A stretch of DNA of 64,000 bases, from contig JAFMYY010000024.1 in assembly GCA_017948555.1 (NCBI GenBank), forward strand, positions 1 through 64,000, given 5' to 3'. How positions within the stretch are numbered: position 1 is the first letter of the stretch; every line of letters starts with the position of its first letter. Under the pieces are notes generated by a model. It ran no database searches and had not been told where the DNA came from. It was given only the letters and a program-made list of their open reading frames with translations. Made by a program: the position numbers and the translations under genes. The DNA comes from Cesiribacteraceae bacterium YIM B00369 (GTDB lineage Bacteria; Bacteroidota; Bacteroidia; Cytophagales; Cyclobacteriaceae). Positions 40,071-49,861 of this stretch are shown here, one piece after another.

Positions 40071-40929
40071 CATATAGATAATGCATTACTCCATCTTTAA
40101 GGCCTACATCGGGCACCAGTATGCTTTTGGTTCGGGCCCATTCCATTACCTTTATGTAAATATCAGAAGCCGGCACAATTACATCGGCGCGGTCGGCATT
40201 TAACTGTAGTACGTGTATTCTTTCCTCTATGCTATGCCGCTCTATAATGGCCTTTATTTCTTTTATTTTTGCCAGCGACATTAGTTTGCCTGGCTTTTTT
40301 CTGGCCAGTGAGTAAATCTTATTTATGTTTCCTCCCGTTCCCAGTGCAGTTACATGTTCGGGGTACTTCCGGCAGGTACTTTGTACCCAGCTTTTCATTT
40401 CCTCCCAAACGGCGGGTTCGTCTTTTCCCTGCAGCATCCGTACAGAGCCAATGTTAAAGGATTTGGATTTTATTTTCACCTTTTTATGGAACAGGTTGAG
40501 TTCTGTGCTGCCACCTCCCACATCTATATGCAGGCACAGTCCATCAGGAATGAAATTGGCCAGCGCCATATTAATCATTTCGGCTTCCTTTTCCCCGTCA
40601 ATAATATGTATTTCCAGTCCTACCTTATCTTTTACTATTTGGGTAAGTTGCCTGCCGTTATCAGAATTCCGCATGGCAGAGGTAGCGCAGGCATAGCTGT
40701 CGTCGACTTCGTAAAGCTCCAGCAGCAGTTTAAATGTATGCATGAGCTTGATAAATTTGCGCTGGCTTTCTTCACTTAAAGAGCCGGTGCTGAATACATC
40801 AAGCCCCAGCCGCAAAGGAAAGCGCACATATTCCAGTCTTTTGAAACTAACCTGTCCTTTAAAAACAGTTACGGTGGTAATTTGTAAGCGAATGGCGTTT
40901 GAGCCAATATCAATTGCTGCTAATTTCAA
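40054..40929 (-). CDS. ppx: Exopolyphosphatase, Ppx/GppA family
   Basis: 291 residues from a TTG start at 40929, chosen because the family begins at MKLAAIDIGSNAIRL and AAAGGAG lies 6 nt before this codon. A longer frame opening with TTG at 40983 overlaps a -7 promoter box and is unlikely. ASKHA fold motifs: AAIDIGSNAIRL (phosphate 1), HIDVGGGSTEL (phosphate 2) and VTALGTGGNI. The protein is short, lacking the C-terminal HD-like domain of E. coli Ppx (513 residues). It releases phosphate from polyphosphate or acts on pppGpp. Opposite to ppk1, tail to tail. Confidence 0.92.
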   Translation of the reverse strand: MKLAAIDIGSNAIRLQITTVTVFKGQVSFKRLEYVRFPLRLGLDVFSTGSLSEESQRKFIKLMHTFKLLLELYEVDDSYACATSAMRNSDNGRQLTQIVKDKVGLEIHIIDGEKEAEMINMALANFIPDGLCLHIDVGGGSTELNLFHKKVKIKSKSFNIGSVRMLQGKDEPAVWEEMKSWVQSTCRKYPEHVTALGTGGNINKIYSLARKKPGKLMSLAKIKEIKAIIERHSIEERIHVLQLNADRADVIVPASDIYIKVMEWARTKSILVPDVGLKDGVMHYLYEKSRS

Positions 40930-40980
40930 GTGTTCTCCTTTAGGTTTTGTAATTATTGGCGTATTACTAAACAATATCGT

Positions 40981-40988
40981 CAAAAATA
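40981..40988 (-). promoter_or_regulatory. Possible -7 box for ppx
   Basis: TATTTTTG on the minus strand, giving a leader of about 45 nt to the preferred TTG start. Confidence 0.35.
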
Positions 40989-41083
40989 GGTATAGTTTAG
41001 TAATAGTTGTAAGCTAAACACAGGCTTTCTTTGTGTAATTTGTAATATTTAGCAATTACATATATTAATTGATATATTTTGGC

Positions 41084-41091
41084 TAAATTTG
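41084..41091 (+). promoter_or_regulatory. Possible -7 box for the metH riboswitch transcript
   Basis: TAAATTTG matches TAnnTTTG and would place the transcript start at about 41097, directly before the first pairing of the SAM riboswitch. No well-spaced TTG is present. Confidence 0.45.
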
Positions 41092-41097
41092 TATGTG

Positions 41098-41235
41098 CTT
41101 ATCAGGAAAGAGCGAGGGAATGGGCCCGATGACCTCTTAGCAACCATGTACGGCTTGGTGCTAATTCCCATTTTCGCTTATGCGGAAGAAGATAAGAATG
41201 CCACTTACTCCCTTCCCTTTCAGGCTTTCCTGCTA
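41098..41235 (+). ncRNA. SAM-I (S-box) riboswitch
   Basis: The S-box core is readable: GAGGGAATGGGCCCGATGA (41114-41132), then a CTC-AGCAACC-type segment (CTCTTAGCAACC), then a GGTGCTAATTCCC stem. P1 forms between CAGGAAAG (41103-41110) and CTTTCCTG (41225-41232). The 138-nt element lies between the promoter box and metH. SAM binding would be expected to switch off metH expression. The mechanism is not obvious: no clear intrinsic terminator follows, so control may act on translation or on early termination. Confidence 0.85.
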
Positions 41236-41263
41236 AACAGAATACCAAACTTTTAACAGCATT

Positions 41264-44200
41264 TTGATGAAAAAGGATATCAGAGAAATTCTGAAAAACA
41301 GAATATTAGTGCTTGATGGTGCTATGGGTACCATGATTCAGCGTCATAAACTGAAGGAAGAAGATTTCAGAGGTGAGCGTTTTAAGGATCACCCTACTGA
41401 CCTTCAGGGAAATAATGACCTGCTATCTATTACCCGGCCGGATATAATTCGTGATATCCATAAAGAATATTTTAAAGCAGGGGCAGATATTGCCGAAACC
41501 AACACCTTCAGCTCCACCTCCATTGCCATGGCCGATTATGCTATGGAAGATCTGGTATATGAGCTGAACTTTGAATCGGCAAAGCTGGCCAAAGAAGCTG
41601 CCGATGAATTTACGGCGCAGCAGCCTGATAAGCCCCGTTTTGTGGCCGGTTCTATCGGCCCCACTAACCGGACGGCCTCAATGTCGCCTGATGTAAACCG
41701 CCCGGGCTACAGAGCCGTTAGCTTCGACCAGCTGGTAGATGCATATTATGAGCAGGTGCGGGGACTGGTAGACGGTGGCGCTGATATCCTTTTAGTCGAA
41801 ACTGTTTTTGATACCCTCAACTGTAAGGCTGCCCTTTTTGCAATCAGTACCTATTTTGAAGAAATAGGAAAGGAGCTGCCGATAATGGTATCCGGAACTA
41901 TTACCGATGCCAGCGGCCGTACCCTTTCAGGGCAAACAGTGGAAGCTTTCTGGGCCTCCATTTCGCATATGCCTTTGCTGAGTGTGGGCTTAAACTGTGC
42001 ACTTGGTGCCAAGCAGCTGCGCCCTTATATTGAAGAATTATCCCGTATTGCCAACGCTAATATAAGCGCCCACCCGAATGCCGGCCTTCCGAATGAATTC
42101 GGAGAGTACGACCAGGCGGCAGAGGAAATGGGCAGCATTATTGAAGGTTTTGCAAAATCAGGGCTGCTTAATATTGTAGGTGGCTGCTGTGGAACGACTC
42201 CTCAGCACGTGGCTAAAATTGCCGAAGTGGTGGCTGATCATGCTCCCCGTAAGATACCGGAAAAAAGAATGAATCCGATCTACAGCGGTATGGAAGCCCT
42301 GGTCGTGAACAAGCAAACCAATTTTATTAACGTAGGCGAGCGTACCAACATTACCGGTTCCCGCAAGTTCTCCCGCCTTATTGTAAATGAAGAATACGAG
42401 GAAGCACTTGCCATTGCTCTGGATCAGGTGGAGGGCGGCGCCCAGATCATTGACGTAAACGTTGATGAAGGGATGCTTGATTCGGAGGAGGTAATGAAAA
42501 CCTTCCTTAACCTGATGGCTTCTGAGCCGGATATTGCCAAACTTCCGGTAATGATTGACTCCTCTAAATGGTCTGTAATAGAATCGGGACTGAAGTGTAC
42601 TCAGGGGAAAAGCATTGTTAACTCTATCAGTCTTAAAGAGGGAGAGGAAAGCTTTATTAAGCATGCAAAGCTGGTTCGTAAGTATGGTGCTGCTGTAGTG
42701 GTAATGGCTTTCGATGAGAAAGGACAGGCCGATAATTATGAGCGCCGGATTGAAATTTGCAAGCGCTCTTACGACATTCTGGTGGATAAAGTAGGTTTCC
42801 CTCCGCAGGATATAATATTCGACCCGAATATCCTTACCGTTGGTACAGGAATGGAAGAGCATAATAATTATGCGGTTGATTATATTAAAGCAGTAAAATG
42901 GATCAAGGAAAACCTGCCGCATGCGCTTGTGAGTGGTGGTGTAAGTAATATTTCCTTCTCCTTCCGTGGTAATAATCCTGTAAGGGAAGCCATGCACGCC
43001 GCTTTCCTTTACCACGCCATACAGGCAGGTATGGATATGGGTATTGTAAATGCGGGTATGATTGAGGTGTACGAAGAAATACCCAAAGACCTGCTCGAAA
43101 GAGTGGAAGATGTGCTGTTCAACCGCAGGGATGATGCCACCGAAAGGCTTATGGAATTTGCCGAAACGGTTAAGCAGGGTGGTAAAAAGCAGGAGAGAGA
43201 TGAAGAGTGGCGGAAAGAGCCTGTTGAGAAGCGTATCAGCCATGCCCTGATCAAGGGAATTACAGAATACATTGAGGATGATACCGAAGAGGCAAGACAG
43301 AAGCTAAATAAGCCGCTGGATGTAATTGAAGGTCCTTTGATGGACGGAATGGGTGTTGTAGGTGACCTCTTTGGTTCCGGAAAAATGTTTCTTCCGCAGG
43401 TAGTAAAAAGTGCCCGTGTAATGAAAAAGGCGGTGGCTTACCTGTTGCCTTACATGGAGGAAGAGAAAAGAAAAAATAACGATAAAAGCAGGAATGCCGG
43501 TAAAATACTCATGGCCACAGTGAAAGGCGATGTGCACGATATTGGAAAAAATATTGTGGGTGTGGTGCTGGCCTGTAACAATTACGAGGTAATTGACCTT
43601 GGGGTAATGGTGCCGCTGCAAAAGATACTGGAAGAAGCTGAAAAGCATGATGTGGACGTAATTGGTTTAAGTGGCCTTATTACCCCTTCTCTGGATGAAA
43701 TGGTATATGTGGCGCAGGAAATGCAAACCCGCGGAATGAAAGTGCCATTGCTGATAGGTGGAGCTACTACCTCCCGAATCCATACCGCTGTAAAAATTGC
43801 GCCTAATTACGACGGGCCTGTTATTCACGTAAATGACGCTTCACGTTCAGTGCCTGTAGTGCAAAACCTGTTGGGTGAAAATAAGAAAACCTATGTGCAG
43901 AAAATTGCCGATGAATACAGCGACCTGCGCGACGGCCACAAGCGCAGGCAGAATGATAAAAATTATGTAACTATTGAGGAGGCAAGGAAGAATAAGCACC
44001 AGGTGAACTGGGAAGAAACGAAGGTAACCAAACCTCAGTTCTTCGAAACTAAAGTGTTCAATAACTTCCCGCTCGAAGAGCTGGTTCCTTATATTGACTG
44101 GACTCCATTCTTCCATACCTGGGAGCTGAAAGGCCGCTATCCTAAAATTTTCGAAGATGAAAATGTAGGCACTGAGGCGAAAAAGGTTTTTGATGATGCA

Positions 44201-44980
44201 CAAAATCTTTTAAAGCGGATTGTGGATGAGAAACTACTGGAAGCCCGTGCTGTAATTGGTTTTTATCCTGCTAATACAGAGGATGACGATACTATTCTTG
44301 TATATAAGGATGATGACCGGAAGGAAGTAAGAACCCAGTTCCATGCCCTCCGCCAGCAAAGCCAGAAAGCAGGCAGTATGGCTAATCAGTCTTTTTCAGA
44401 TTTTATCGCTCCTAAAGAAACCGGCATAGCCGATTACATTGGTGGATTTGCCGTTACGGCCGGTGTTGGCCTGGATGAGCTGGTAAGTAAATTCGAGGCC
44501 GACCACGACGACTACAACAGTATAATGGCCAAAGCCCTTGCCGACAGGCTTGCAGAAGCTTTTGCGGAATTAATGCATGAAAAAGTGCGCAGAGAATACT
44601 GGGGTTATGCTCCGGACGAAGAACTGGATAGTGAGGGCCTTATCCGTGAGAAATATGTAGGGGTTCGCCCTGCTCCGGGCTATCCCGGCTGCCCGGATCA
44701 TACAGAAAAAATTACCCTTTTTGATCTTCTGGACTGTGAGGCGCAGACTGGTATAAAGCTTACGGAAAATCTGGCCATGCATCCGGCCTCTTCTGTAAGT
44801 GGTATGTATTACTCTCACCCGGATTCTAAGTATTTTGGCCTTGGCAAAATTGGCCGCGATCAGGTAGAGGATATCGCCCGCCGGAAAAACATGCCGGTTA
44901 AAGAACTGGAGCGCTGGTTAGGACCTAACCTTAACTATGAACCGGCAGAAATAGAAAAACAAAAAGAAGTGGAAGCTTAA
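41264..44980 (+). CDS. metH: Cobalamin-dependent methionine synthase
   Basis: 1238 residues, a complete single-chain MetH. Domains in order: homocysteine binding (about 1-330, zinc Cys pair in VGGCCGTTP); methyl-tetrahydrofolate binding (about 350-620, [14 protein letters not shown]); cobalamin cap (about 645-740); B12-binding Rossmann with the [11 protein letters not shown] loop that supplies the axial His (about 750-890); and the AdoMet-activation domain (about 900-1225, with [12 protein letters not shown]). It transfers methyl from 5-methyl-THF to homocysteine in the cytoplasm. Its leader carries a SAM-I riboswitch. metF follows 146 nt downstream, so the two supply and use the same cofactor. 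Confidence 0.98.
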   Translation: MMKKDIREILKNRILVLDGAMGTMIQRHKLKEEDFRGERFKDHPTDLQGNNDLLSITRPDIIRDIHKEYFKAGADIAETNTFSSTSIAMADYAMEDLVYELNFESAKLAKEAADEFTAQQPDKPRFVAGSIGPTNRTASMSPDVNRPGYRAVSFDQLVDAYYEQVRGLVDGGADILLVETVFDTLNCKAALFAISTYFEEIGKELPIMVSGTITDASGRTLSGQTVEAFWASISHMPLLSVGLNCALGAKQLRPYIEELSRIANANISAHPNAGLPNEFGEYDQAAEEMGSIIEGFAKSGLLNIVGGCCGTTPQHVAKIAEVVADHAPRKIPEKRMNPIYSGMEALVVNKQTNFINVGERTNITGSRKFSRLIVNEEYEEALAIALDQVEGGAQIIDVNVDEGMLDSEEVMKTFLNLMASEPDIAKLPVMIDSSKWSVIESGLKCTQGKSIVNSISLKEGEESFIKHAKLVRKYGAAVVVMAFDEKGQADNYERRIEICKRSYDILVDKVGFPPQDIIFDPNILTVGTGMEEHNNYAVDYIKAVKWIKENLPHALVSGGVSNISFSFRGNNPVREAMHAAFLYHAIQAGMDMGIVNAGMIEVYEEIPKDLLERVEDVLFNRRDDATERLMEFAETVKQGGKKQERDEEWRKEPVEKRISHALIKGITEYIEDDTEEARQKLNKPLDVIEGPLMDGMGVVGDLFGSGKMFLPQVVKSARVMKKAVAYLLPYMEEEKRKNNDKSRNAGKILMATVKGDVHDIGKNIVGVVLACNNYEVIDLGVMVPLQKILEEAEKHDVDVIGLSGLITPSLDEMVYVAQEMQTRGMKVPLLIGGATTSRIHTAVKIAPNYDGPVIHVNDASRSVPVVQNLLGENKKTYVQKIADEYSDLRDGHKRRQNDKNYVTIEEARKNKHQVNWEETKVTKPQFFETKVFNNFPLEELVPYIDWTPFFHTWELKGRYPKIFEDENVGTEAKKVFDDAQNLLKRIVDEKLLEARAVIGFYPANTEDDDTILVYKDDDRKEVRTQFHALRQQSQKAGSMANQSFSDFIAPKETGIADYIGGFAVTAGVGLDELVSKFEADHDDYNSIMAKALADRLAEAFAELMHEKVRREYWGYAPDEELDSEGLIREKYVGVRPAPGYPGCPDHTEKITLFDLLDCEAQTGIKLTENLAMHPASSVSGMYYSHPDSKYFGLGKIGRDQVEDIARRKNMPVKELERWLGPNLNYEPAEIEKQKEVEA

Positions 44981-44989
44981 TAAAAATGA

Positions 44990-45017
44990 TTTGAGATCTG
45001 AGACGTGGGATTTGAGA
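44990..45017. repeat. Degenerate heptad array, TGAGA type, after metH
   Basis: TTTGAGA, TCTGAGA, CGTGGGA, TTTGAGA. It runs opposite to the CTCA-type array at 45056-45118. Confidence 0.65.
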
Positions 45018-45055
45018 CTAAGGTGCATTTTTATTGAATATATTCCTTTTTCTTA

Positions 45056-45118
45056 TGTCTCACATCTCAGGTCTTCTGTCTCCTGTCTTACTACTCAATA
45101 CCAAATACTCATTACTGT
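45056..45118. repeat. Degenerate heptad array, CTCA type, before metF
   Basis: Nine consecutive 7-mers: TGTCTCA, CATCTCA, GGTCTTC, TGTCTCC, TGTCTTA, CTACTCA, ATACCAA, ATACTCA, TTACTGT. It ends 7 nt before the metF start. Part of it is complementary (12 of 14 positions, 44991-45004 with 45057-45070) to the array after metH. Confidence 0.65.
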
Positions 45119-45125
45119 TATTTAA

Positions 45126-46079
45126 ATGAAGATTACTGAACATCTTAACAACGCTAAAAAAACTTTATTTTCTCTTGAAGTTCTGCCACCATTGCGGGAT
45201 GAGACCATACAGGAGTTGTTTGCCCATATAGATCCCCTGATGGAGTTTAAGCCTCCTTTTATAGATGTTACTTACCACCGGGAGGAGTATGTGTATAAAA
45301 AGCGCGAAAACGGATTGCTTGAGAAAATCCCTGTAAGGAAAAGACCGGGTACCGTTGGTATTTGTGCCGCAATCATTAACCGCTACCATGTGGACCCCGT
45401 GCCTCATATCATCTGCGGAGGCTTTACCAAGTCCGAAACAGAGAATGCCCTGATTGATCTGGATTATCTGGGAATTGAAAATGTTTTGTTGTTAAGAGGC
45501 GATGCTATTAAAAATGAGCCGCGTTTTCAACCTGAAGAAGGCGGGAATGCTTATGCACTGGACCTTATTCAGCAGGTGAATAATATGAACAAGGGTATTT
45601 ACCTGGATGAAGAGCTGGAAAACCGTACCAAAACTAATTTTTGCTTAGGTGTTGCAGGTTATCCGGAAAAGCATTTTGAAGCTCCAAACCTGCAGCTGGA
45701 TATCGAATATCTGAAGAAAAAAGTTGAGGCAGGTGCTGATTATGTGGTGACACAAATGTTCTTCGATAACCAGAAATACTTCCAGTTTGTGGAGATGTGC
45801 AGGGAACAGGGGATCACCATTCCTATTATACCGGGGCTGAAACCAATTACTACCACCAGGCATATGACTATTCTGCCGCAGATCTTCCATTTGGATATGC
45901 CAAGTGACCTTACAAAAGAACTGATGAAATGTAAGGACAACAAACAGGCGAAGCAGGTTGGTATTGAATGGGCAATACAGCAAAGCAAGGAGCTTATGGA
46001 GTGGGGCGTTCCCTGCCTCCATTATTACTCTATGGGGAAATCCTACTCTGTCCGCAAAATTGCTGAAGCGTTGTTTTAG
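45126..46079 (+). CDS. metF: Methylenetetrahydrofolate reductase
   Basis: 317 residues, the usual bacterial MetF length, an FAD-binding TIM barrel that reduces 5,10-methylene-THF to the 5-methyl-THF used by MetH. Family blocks seen are FSLEVLPPLRDETI, FIDVTYHREEYVYKK (parts), VAGYPEKHFEAPN, VVTQMFFDNQKYFQFVEMCRE (parts) and IIPGLKPITT. It lies 146 nt after metH on the same strand. The gap holds opposed heptad arrays that may fold, so coupling to metH transcription is likely but not certain. Confidence 0.96.
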   Translation: MKITEHLNNAKKTLFSLEVLPPLRDETIQELFAHIDPLMEFKPPFIDVTYHREEYVYKKRENGLLEKIPVRKRPGTVGICAAIINRYHVDPVPHIICGGFTKSETENALIDLDYLGIENVLLLRGDAIKNEPRFQPEEGGNAYALDLIQQVNNMNKGIYLDEELENRTKTNFCLGVAGYPEKHFEAPNLQLDIEYLKKKVEAGADYVVTQMFFDNQKYFQFVEMCREQGITIPIIPGLKPITTTRHMTILPQIFHLDMPSDLTKELMKCKDNKQAKQVGIEWAIQQSKELMEWGVPCLHYYSMGKSYSVRKIAEALF

Positions 46080-46081
46080 TC

Positions 46082-46109
46082 GTGAGTCATGAGTGTTGAG
46101 TAGTGAGAA
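46082..46109. repeat. Heptad array, NTGAGTN type, after metF
   Basis: GTGAGTC, ATGAGTG, TTGAGTA, GTGAGAA, starting 2 nt after the metF stop; the complement has the NACTCAN core of other arrays. Confidence 0.65.
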
Positions 46110-46233
46110 TTGTGGTGTTAATTAATTCCTGTGCAAGGGATTTTATCCTTCTGTTCATGATTTTATGTATAGTATGTTATGTTAATTTATTTTAGTGGCT
46201 TTTTCTAACCACTGGCAACTAAGCACTATTCAA

Positions 46234-47124
46234 ATGACTAAAGACTCAGGACTCAGGACTCAGGACTCAGTACAAAATATTAAAATTATTGAATGCCCTC
46301 GCGATGCAATGCAGGGCATTTCTCATTTTATACCTACCGGAAAAAAAGCAGCATATATTAACTCCCTGCTCAGGATAGGATTTGATACCATTGATTTCGG
46401 GAGCTTTGTGTCGCCAAAGGCAATTCCGCAAATGCGCGATACGGCAGAGGTGTTGGAGCAACTGGACCTGGAGAGGAGTAAATCCAGGCTGCTGGCTATC
46501 GTGGCAAACTTAAGGGGAGCACAGGAAGCAGCTCTGCATCCCCAAATCAGTTACCTCGGTTTTCCGCTTTCTCTTTCCGAAACATTTCAGAAAAGGAATA
46601 CCAACAAAAGTATTGAGGACGCCTTTCAGGTGGTGGAGCAAATAAATAATTTGTGCCGGAAAAACGGGAAGACCTTAGTAGTATACCTCTCTATGGGCTT
46701 TGGTAACCCGTACGGAGACCCTTACGACAGCGGAGTGCCTGAAGCATTTGTGGAGAAACTGCACAAAACAGGGGTGGAAATAGTTTCTTTATCCGATACT
46801 ATTGCATCTGCGGGGCCTGAGGAGATAGAAAAGATATTCAGCCATGTCAGCAGCAGATATCCTCACATAGAACTGGGCCTGCACCTTCATACTCAGCAAC
46901 ATGAAGCCCGCGAAAAGGTGGACGCAGCTTATAAAGCAGGTTGCCGCCGCATAGATGGTGCCTTGCTTGGCTTTGGTGGCTGCCCCATGGCAAAAGATGA
47001 ACTGACCGGAAACCTTCCTACAGAAGAAATTGTGCGGTATTTAGCTGATAAACAGCTTCCTTCAGGGATAAATATGCATGCGTTGCAACAAAGCATACTG
47101 CTTGCCAGGGAGATTTTTTATTAG
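46234..47124 (+). CDS. mvaB: Hydroxymethylglutaryl-CoA lyase
   Basis: 296 residues if translation begins at the ATG at 46234; a GTG at 46195 is also in frame. HMG-CoA lyase cleaves HMG-CoA to acetyl-CoA and acetoacetate in leucine catabolism. The conserved substrate and metal residues are ECPRDAMQG (Arg, Asp), LHLHTQQ (His pair) and GFGGCPMA (catalytic Cys), in a TIM barrel. The family core starts at IKIIECPRD. The residues before it (TKDSGLRTQDSVQN) are encoded by a GACTAAA plus GACTCAG x4 tandem repeat, so the repeat either is translated or hides a rare start. No other leucine-degradation gene adjoins it. Confidence 0.9.
   Translation: MTKDSGLRTQDSVQNIKIIECPRDAMQGISHFIPTGKKAAYINSLLRIGFDTIDFGSFVSPKAIPQMRDTAEVLEQLDLERSKSRLLAIVANLRGAQEAALHPQISYLGFPLSLSETFQKRNTNKSIEDAFQVVEQINNLCRKNGKTLVVYLSMGFGNPYGDPYDSGVPEAFVEKLHKTGVEIVSLSDTIASAGPEEIEKIFSHVSSRYPHIELGLHLHTQQHEAREKVDAAYKAGCRRIDGALLGFGGCPMAKDELTGNLPTEEIVRYLADKQLPSGINMHALQQSILLAREIFY
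46236..46270. repeat. Perfect heptad array at the mvaB start
   Basis: GACTAAA followed by four perfect GACTCAG units, beginning 2 nt into the preferred start codon and read through as coding sequence. Confidence 0.9.
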
Positions 47125-47255
47125 GTTCAGTAGTGTTAAAATTCCGGCCATTTATTACATGGAAGAGGAATGAGAGGTTTAAGCACAACTTAGCAGTGGA
47201 AGAGCCCTTACCTTTATGTCATTAATCGTACTCTTACATTTTAGGTTACCGGATT

Positions 47256-47897
47256 ATGAAAAAGATTAATCTCTCCTTCTCCATTTTTGTTCTCTTGCTT
47301 TTGTTCTTTGGGAAAGCTCAGAGCCAGAGCGCCATTGCTTATCTTGAGTCTGGCAATAAATTTTATGAGTCGAAAGACTATAAAGAAGCTTTCCTGAGCT
47401 TTAATAAAGCAATAGAAACAGATCCTTCCTATGCTACAGCCTATTATATGAGAGGAAATGCGAAGCGCGGATTTGAGGACCTGCATGGTGCAATGAAAGA
47501 TTATAACAGGGCGCTGGAGTTAAATGAAAATATGGCTGATGCCTATTTTCAGAGAGGGGATGTGAAATTCCATTTGCAGGATTATTACGGAGCTGTGGGA
47601 GACTTCAGCAAAGCAATTCAACTGGATAAAAACCATGTGGAAGCTTACTATAAAAGAGGCATGGCAAGGCAGCAGCTGGAAGCTTATGAAGATGCAATAA
47701 ACGACTGCTCTAAAATTATTGAATTTAATCCTAAAAACCTTGATGCTTATTTTCTCAGGGGTGTATTGAGAATTGAGCACGGACAATTAGAGGCTGGATG
47801 CTTGGATTTGAGTAAAGCAGGTGAGCTGGGTGATATAAAGGCTTATGAGGTTATCCGGGAGCGGTGCAACCAGCGCTGCTTCATTAACGGAGAATAA
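47256..47897 (+). CDS. Exported TPR-repeat protein
   Basis: 213 residues with a signal peptide (residues about 1-24, cleavage near AQSQS). About four tetratricopeptide repeats are readable: YLESGNKFYESKDYKEAFLSFNKAI (parts), AYYMRGNAKRGFEDLHGAMKDYNRAL (parts), AYFQRGDVKFHLQDYYGAVGDFSKAI (parts) and AYYKRGMARQQLEAYEDAI. No catalytic domain. Likely a periplasmic protein-interaction module; partners are not evident. A strong terminator follows and it is convergent with dprA. Confidence 0.85.
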   Translation: MKKINLSFSIFVLLLLFFGKAQSQSAIAYLESGNKFYESKDYKEAFLSFNKAIETDPSYATAYYMRGNAKRGFEDLHGAMKDYNRALELNENMADAYFQRGDVKFHLQDYYGAVGDFSKAIQLDKNHVEAYYKRGMARQQLEAYEDAINDCSKIIEFNPKNLDAYFLRGVLRIEHGQLEAGCLDLSKAGELGDIKAYEVIRERCNQRCFINGE

Positions 47898-47953
47898 CAG
47901 CCTGAGGTTGGTTTTGAATATGTGTTATGTAAAGTGTGTTATGAAAAGCATTG

Positions 47954-47983
47954 ATCCCGGCAGCAGCAGCTCCGGGATTTTTT
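47954..47983 (+). terminator. Rho-independent terminator after the TPR gene
   Basis: ATCCCGG (47954-47960) pairs with CCGGGAT (47972-47978), followed by a T run to 47983. The T run abuts the dprA stop codon (minus strand). Confidence 0.8.
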
Positions 47984-49082
47984 ATTTTAAAGCAAATTTT
48001 TTACCGGGCAGGCTGCGTACTTTATTAGAGAATTCAAGATTCAGTAAGGTGGATGCCAGTATGGAAAGTGGGAGCTGTGTTCTCCAGCTTAGCTCGTCGA
48101 TGTGCAGGCCGGCAGGGTGCTCCTTTAAAAGCTGAATGATCAGGGACTCTTCCGTGGAAAGTCCGAAATCAAGCGCCAGTGTTTGTTGAAGCGATGCTTT
48201 TCCCGTATCCCAGTTCATAACTTCGGCCAGATCCTTAACAGAGGTGTACATATGGGCTTTGGAAGTTTTAATAAGGAAGTTGCAGCCGGAAGACTGCGGG
48301 CTGGTGAGATTTCCGGGAACTGCAAAAACCTCCCGGTCATAAGAGTGGGCAATATCAGCAGTTATTAGTGCTCCGCCCTTTTCTGCGGCCTCAATAACGA
48401 TGGTAACATCTGCCATGCCGGCGATAATCCTGTTTCGGGCAGGAAATTTATAAGCTTCAGGTTGTGTATTAAAACTGTTCTCGGTGAGTAAGCCCCCCTG
48501 CGACAGCATTTCGCGGGCAGTGTTTTTGTGCGCCGAAGGGTAAATTATATTCAGGCCACTCGCCATTACCCCAATGGTAGGGAGCCCGTGGCGCAGGGCT
48601 GCTCTGTGTGCAGTAATATCAATTCCGTAGGCCAGGCCGCTTACAATTAAAGGATTGTAGGGAAGGAGGTCGGCAATGATCTGTTCGGTCATCTGTTTAC
48701 CATAGGCCGATGCCTGGCGGGTGCCCACTATGGCCACTGTTTTTCCTGCATCAGGGAGGGTATTTCCCTTGAAATACAAAATGTTAGGAGCGTCAGGAAT
48801 TTGCTTGAGGCGTGCAGGATAAGCTTTGTCGGTATAGGCTAAAAGCTGTGCCTCGTTTTGCTCTGCCAGCAGGAGTTCCTTTTCAGCTTCCTTCAAAACA
48901 TTGCTGTTAGCAATGCTTTCCACTGTTTTAGCTCCTATGCCGGGGATTTTTGCCAGTTTAGTCCGCGGACTGGTAAAAACTGCTTTTGCCGATCCGCAAT
49001 AGCTGATCAGGGTTTTAGTTAAAAAATTACCTACACCGGGAATTAAACTTAAGGCAACCTGATACAGTTTTTGTTCATCCAT
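47982..49082 (-). CDS. dprA: DNA-processing protein DprA
   Basis: 366 residues, the normal length. Domains: N-terminal helix-hairpin region (VGNFLTKTLISYCG), the Rossmann-like DNA-binding core (VGTRQASAYGKQMTEQ, GLAYGIDITAHRAAL, VMASGLNIIYPSAHK), and a C-terminal winged helix (LIQLLKEHPAGLHIDELS). It loads RecA on incoming single-stranded DNA during natural transformation, so the organism may be competent. It lies 1 nt after a MerR-type regulator gene on the same strand. Confidence 0.95.
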   Translation of the reverse strand: MDEQKLYQVALSLIPGVGNFLTKTLISYCGSAKAVFTSPRTKLAKIPGIGAKTVESIANSNVLKEAEKELLLAEQNEAQLLAYTDKAYPARLKQIPDAPNILYFKGNTLPDAGKTVAIVGTRQASAYGKQMTEQIIADLLPYNPLIVSGLAYGIDITAHRAALRHGLPTIGVMASGLNIIYPSAHKNTAREMLSQGGLLTENSFNTQPEAYKFPARNRIIAGMADVTIVIEAAEKGGALITADIAHSYDREVFAVPGNLTSPQSSGCNFLIKTSKAHMYTSVKDLAEVMNWDTGKASLQQTLALDFGLSTEESLIIQLLKEHPAGLHIDELSWRTQLPLSILASTLLNLEFSNKVRSLPGKKFALK

Positions 49083-49083
49083 T

Positions 49084-49422
49084 TTAAGGAAGGGAGTTCT
49101 TCATCTCCACCATAAAAGAGCGGATTTCCTTTAGCGAGTCAATTAATTTTAAGCGGTCGTGAATGCTGGCGTGGTTGTTTTTCAGCATTTCCTTAGCTCC
49201 CTGCAGGGTATATCCTTTTTCCTTTACCAGGTGGTAGATCAGTTTTACATTTTCAATATCTTCCTTAGTAAACTGCCGGTTGCCCTTTCTGTTTTTTTTA
49301 GGCTTGATAGAGTCAAATTCATTTTCCCAGAAGCGGATCAGAGAAGTAGATACATTGAGCTGAGTGGCCACCTCACCAATTGAAAAATACTTTTTCTCTA
49401 TTTTCTTTTCTTTATACGCCAT
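49084..49422 (-). CDS. MerR-family transcriptional regulator
   Basis: 112 residues. The MerR-type winged helix is clear (YFSIGEVATQLNVSTSLIRFWENEF), followed by the wing (NRKGNRQFTKEDIENVKLIYHLVKEKGYTL in parts). There is no C-terminal metal- or ligand-binding Cys cluster, and the protein ends soon after the helix, so it belongs to the short MerR group whose effector is unclear. One nt separates it from dprA, so the pair is probably co-transcribed. A -7 box lies about 50 nt upstream. Confidence 0.92.
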   Translation of the reverse strand: MAYKEKKIEKKYFSIGEVATQLNVSTSLIRFWENEFDSIKPKKNRKGNRQFTKEDIENVKLIYHLVKEKGYTLQGAKEMLKNNHASIHDRLKLIDSLKEIRSFMVEMKNSLP

Positions 49423-49472
49423 AGGTTATTCCAGTCTCTGAATTTGAAAGTAGATCTCTCTTCGCTTAACTG

Positions 49473-49480
49473 CAAAGGTA
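49473..49480 (-). promoter_or_regulatory. -7 box for the merR-like gene
   Basis: TACCTTTG on the minus strand, about 50 nt upstream of the start codon. No TTG at the usual distance. Confidence 0.5.
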
Positions 49481-49861
49481 ATTCATGAATATCTTTAAGG
49501 GTAAGGTTTAGAGTTATTTTTATTTATTCTTATGTGAGCCTTTGCCCGGATAACTTTATTTAATTCGATTGCAGAAGATGGTGCAGGAATCAGGCTCCGG
49601 ACTTAACCGGATAATGATAAGGGCTTTTTAAAATACTGCTTTATCAGGATCAGAAATTAAGGAAATAGCAGGAAAGTATCAAGCCGGAGCAGCCCTTTTT
49701 GTTCATGAAAATGAAGCGGAAATTTTGGGCTGCAGGCAATCAGTGAGTTAGCTTTACCTGAATTTCAGTTGCGTTATTCCTGCCGAATTGAAGCCGCCGG
49801 TCCCCGGAACGGCAACTAAGTTAATAACATGAGCCGCAAAGTCTTATCGCCCGTTTCTAAC

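Noticed and set aside
49619-49697. AAGGGCT/AGCCCTT pair as a terminator or small RNA
   Set aside because: The arms are about 65 nt apart and only 7 bp; there is no T run on a single side that would define a direction.
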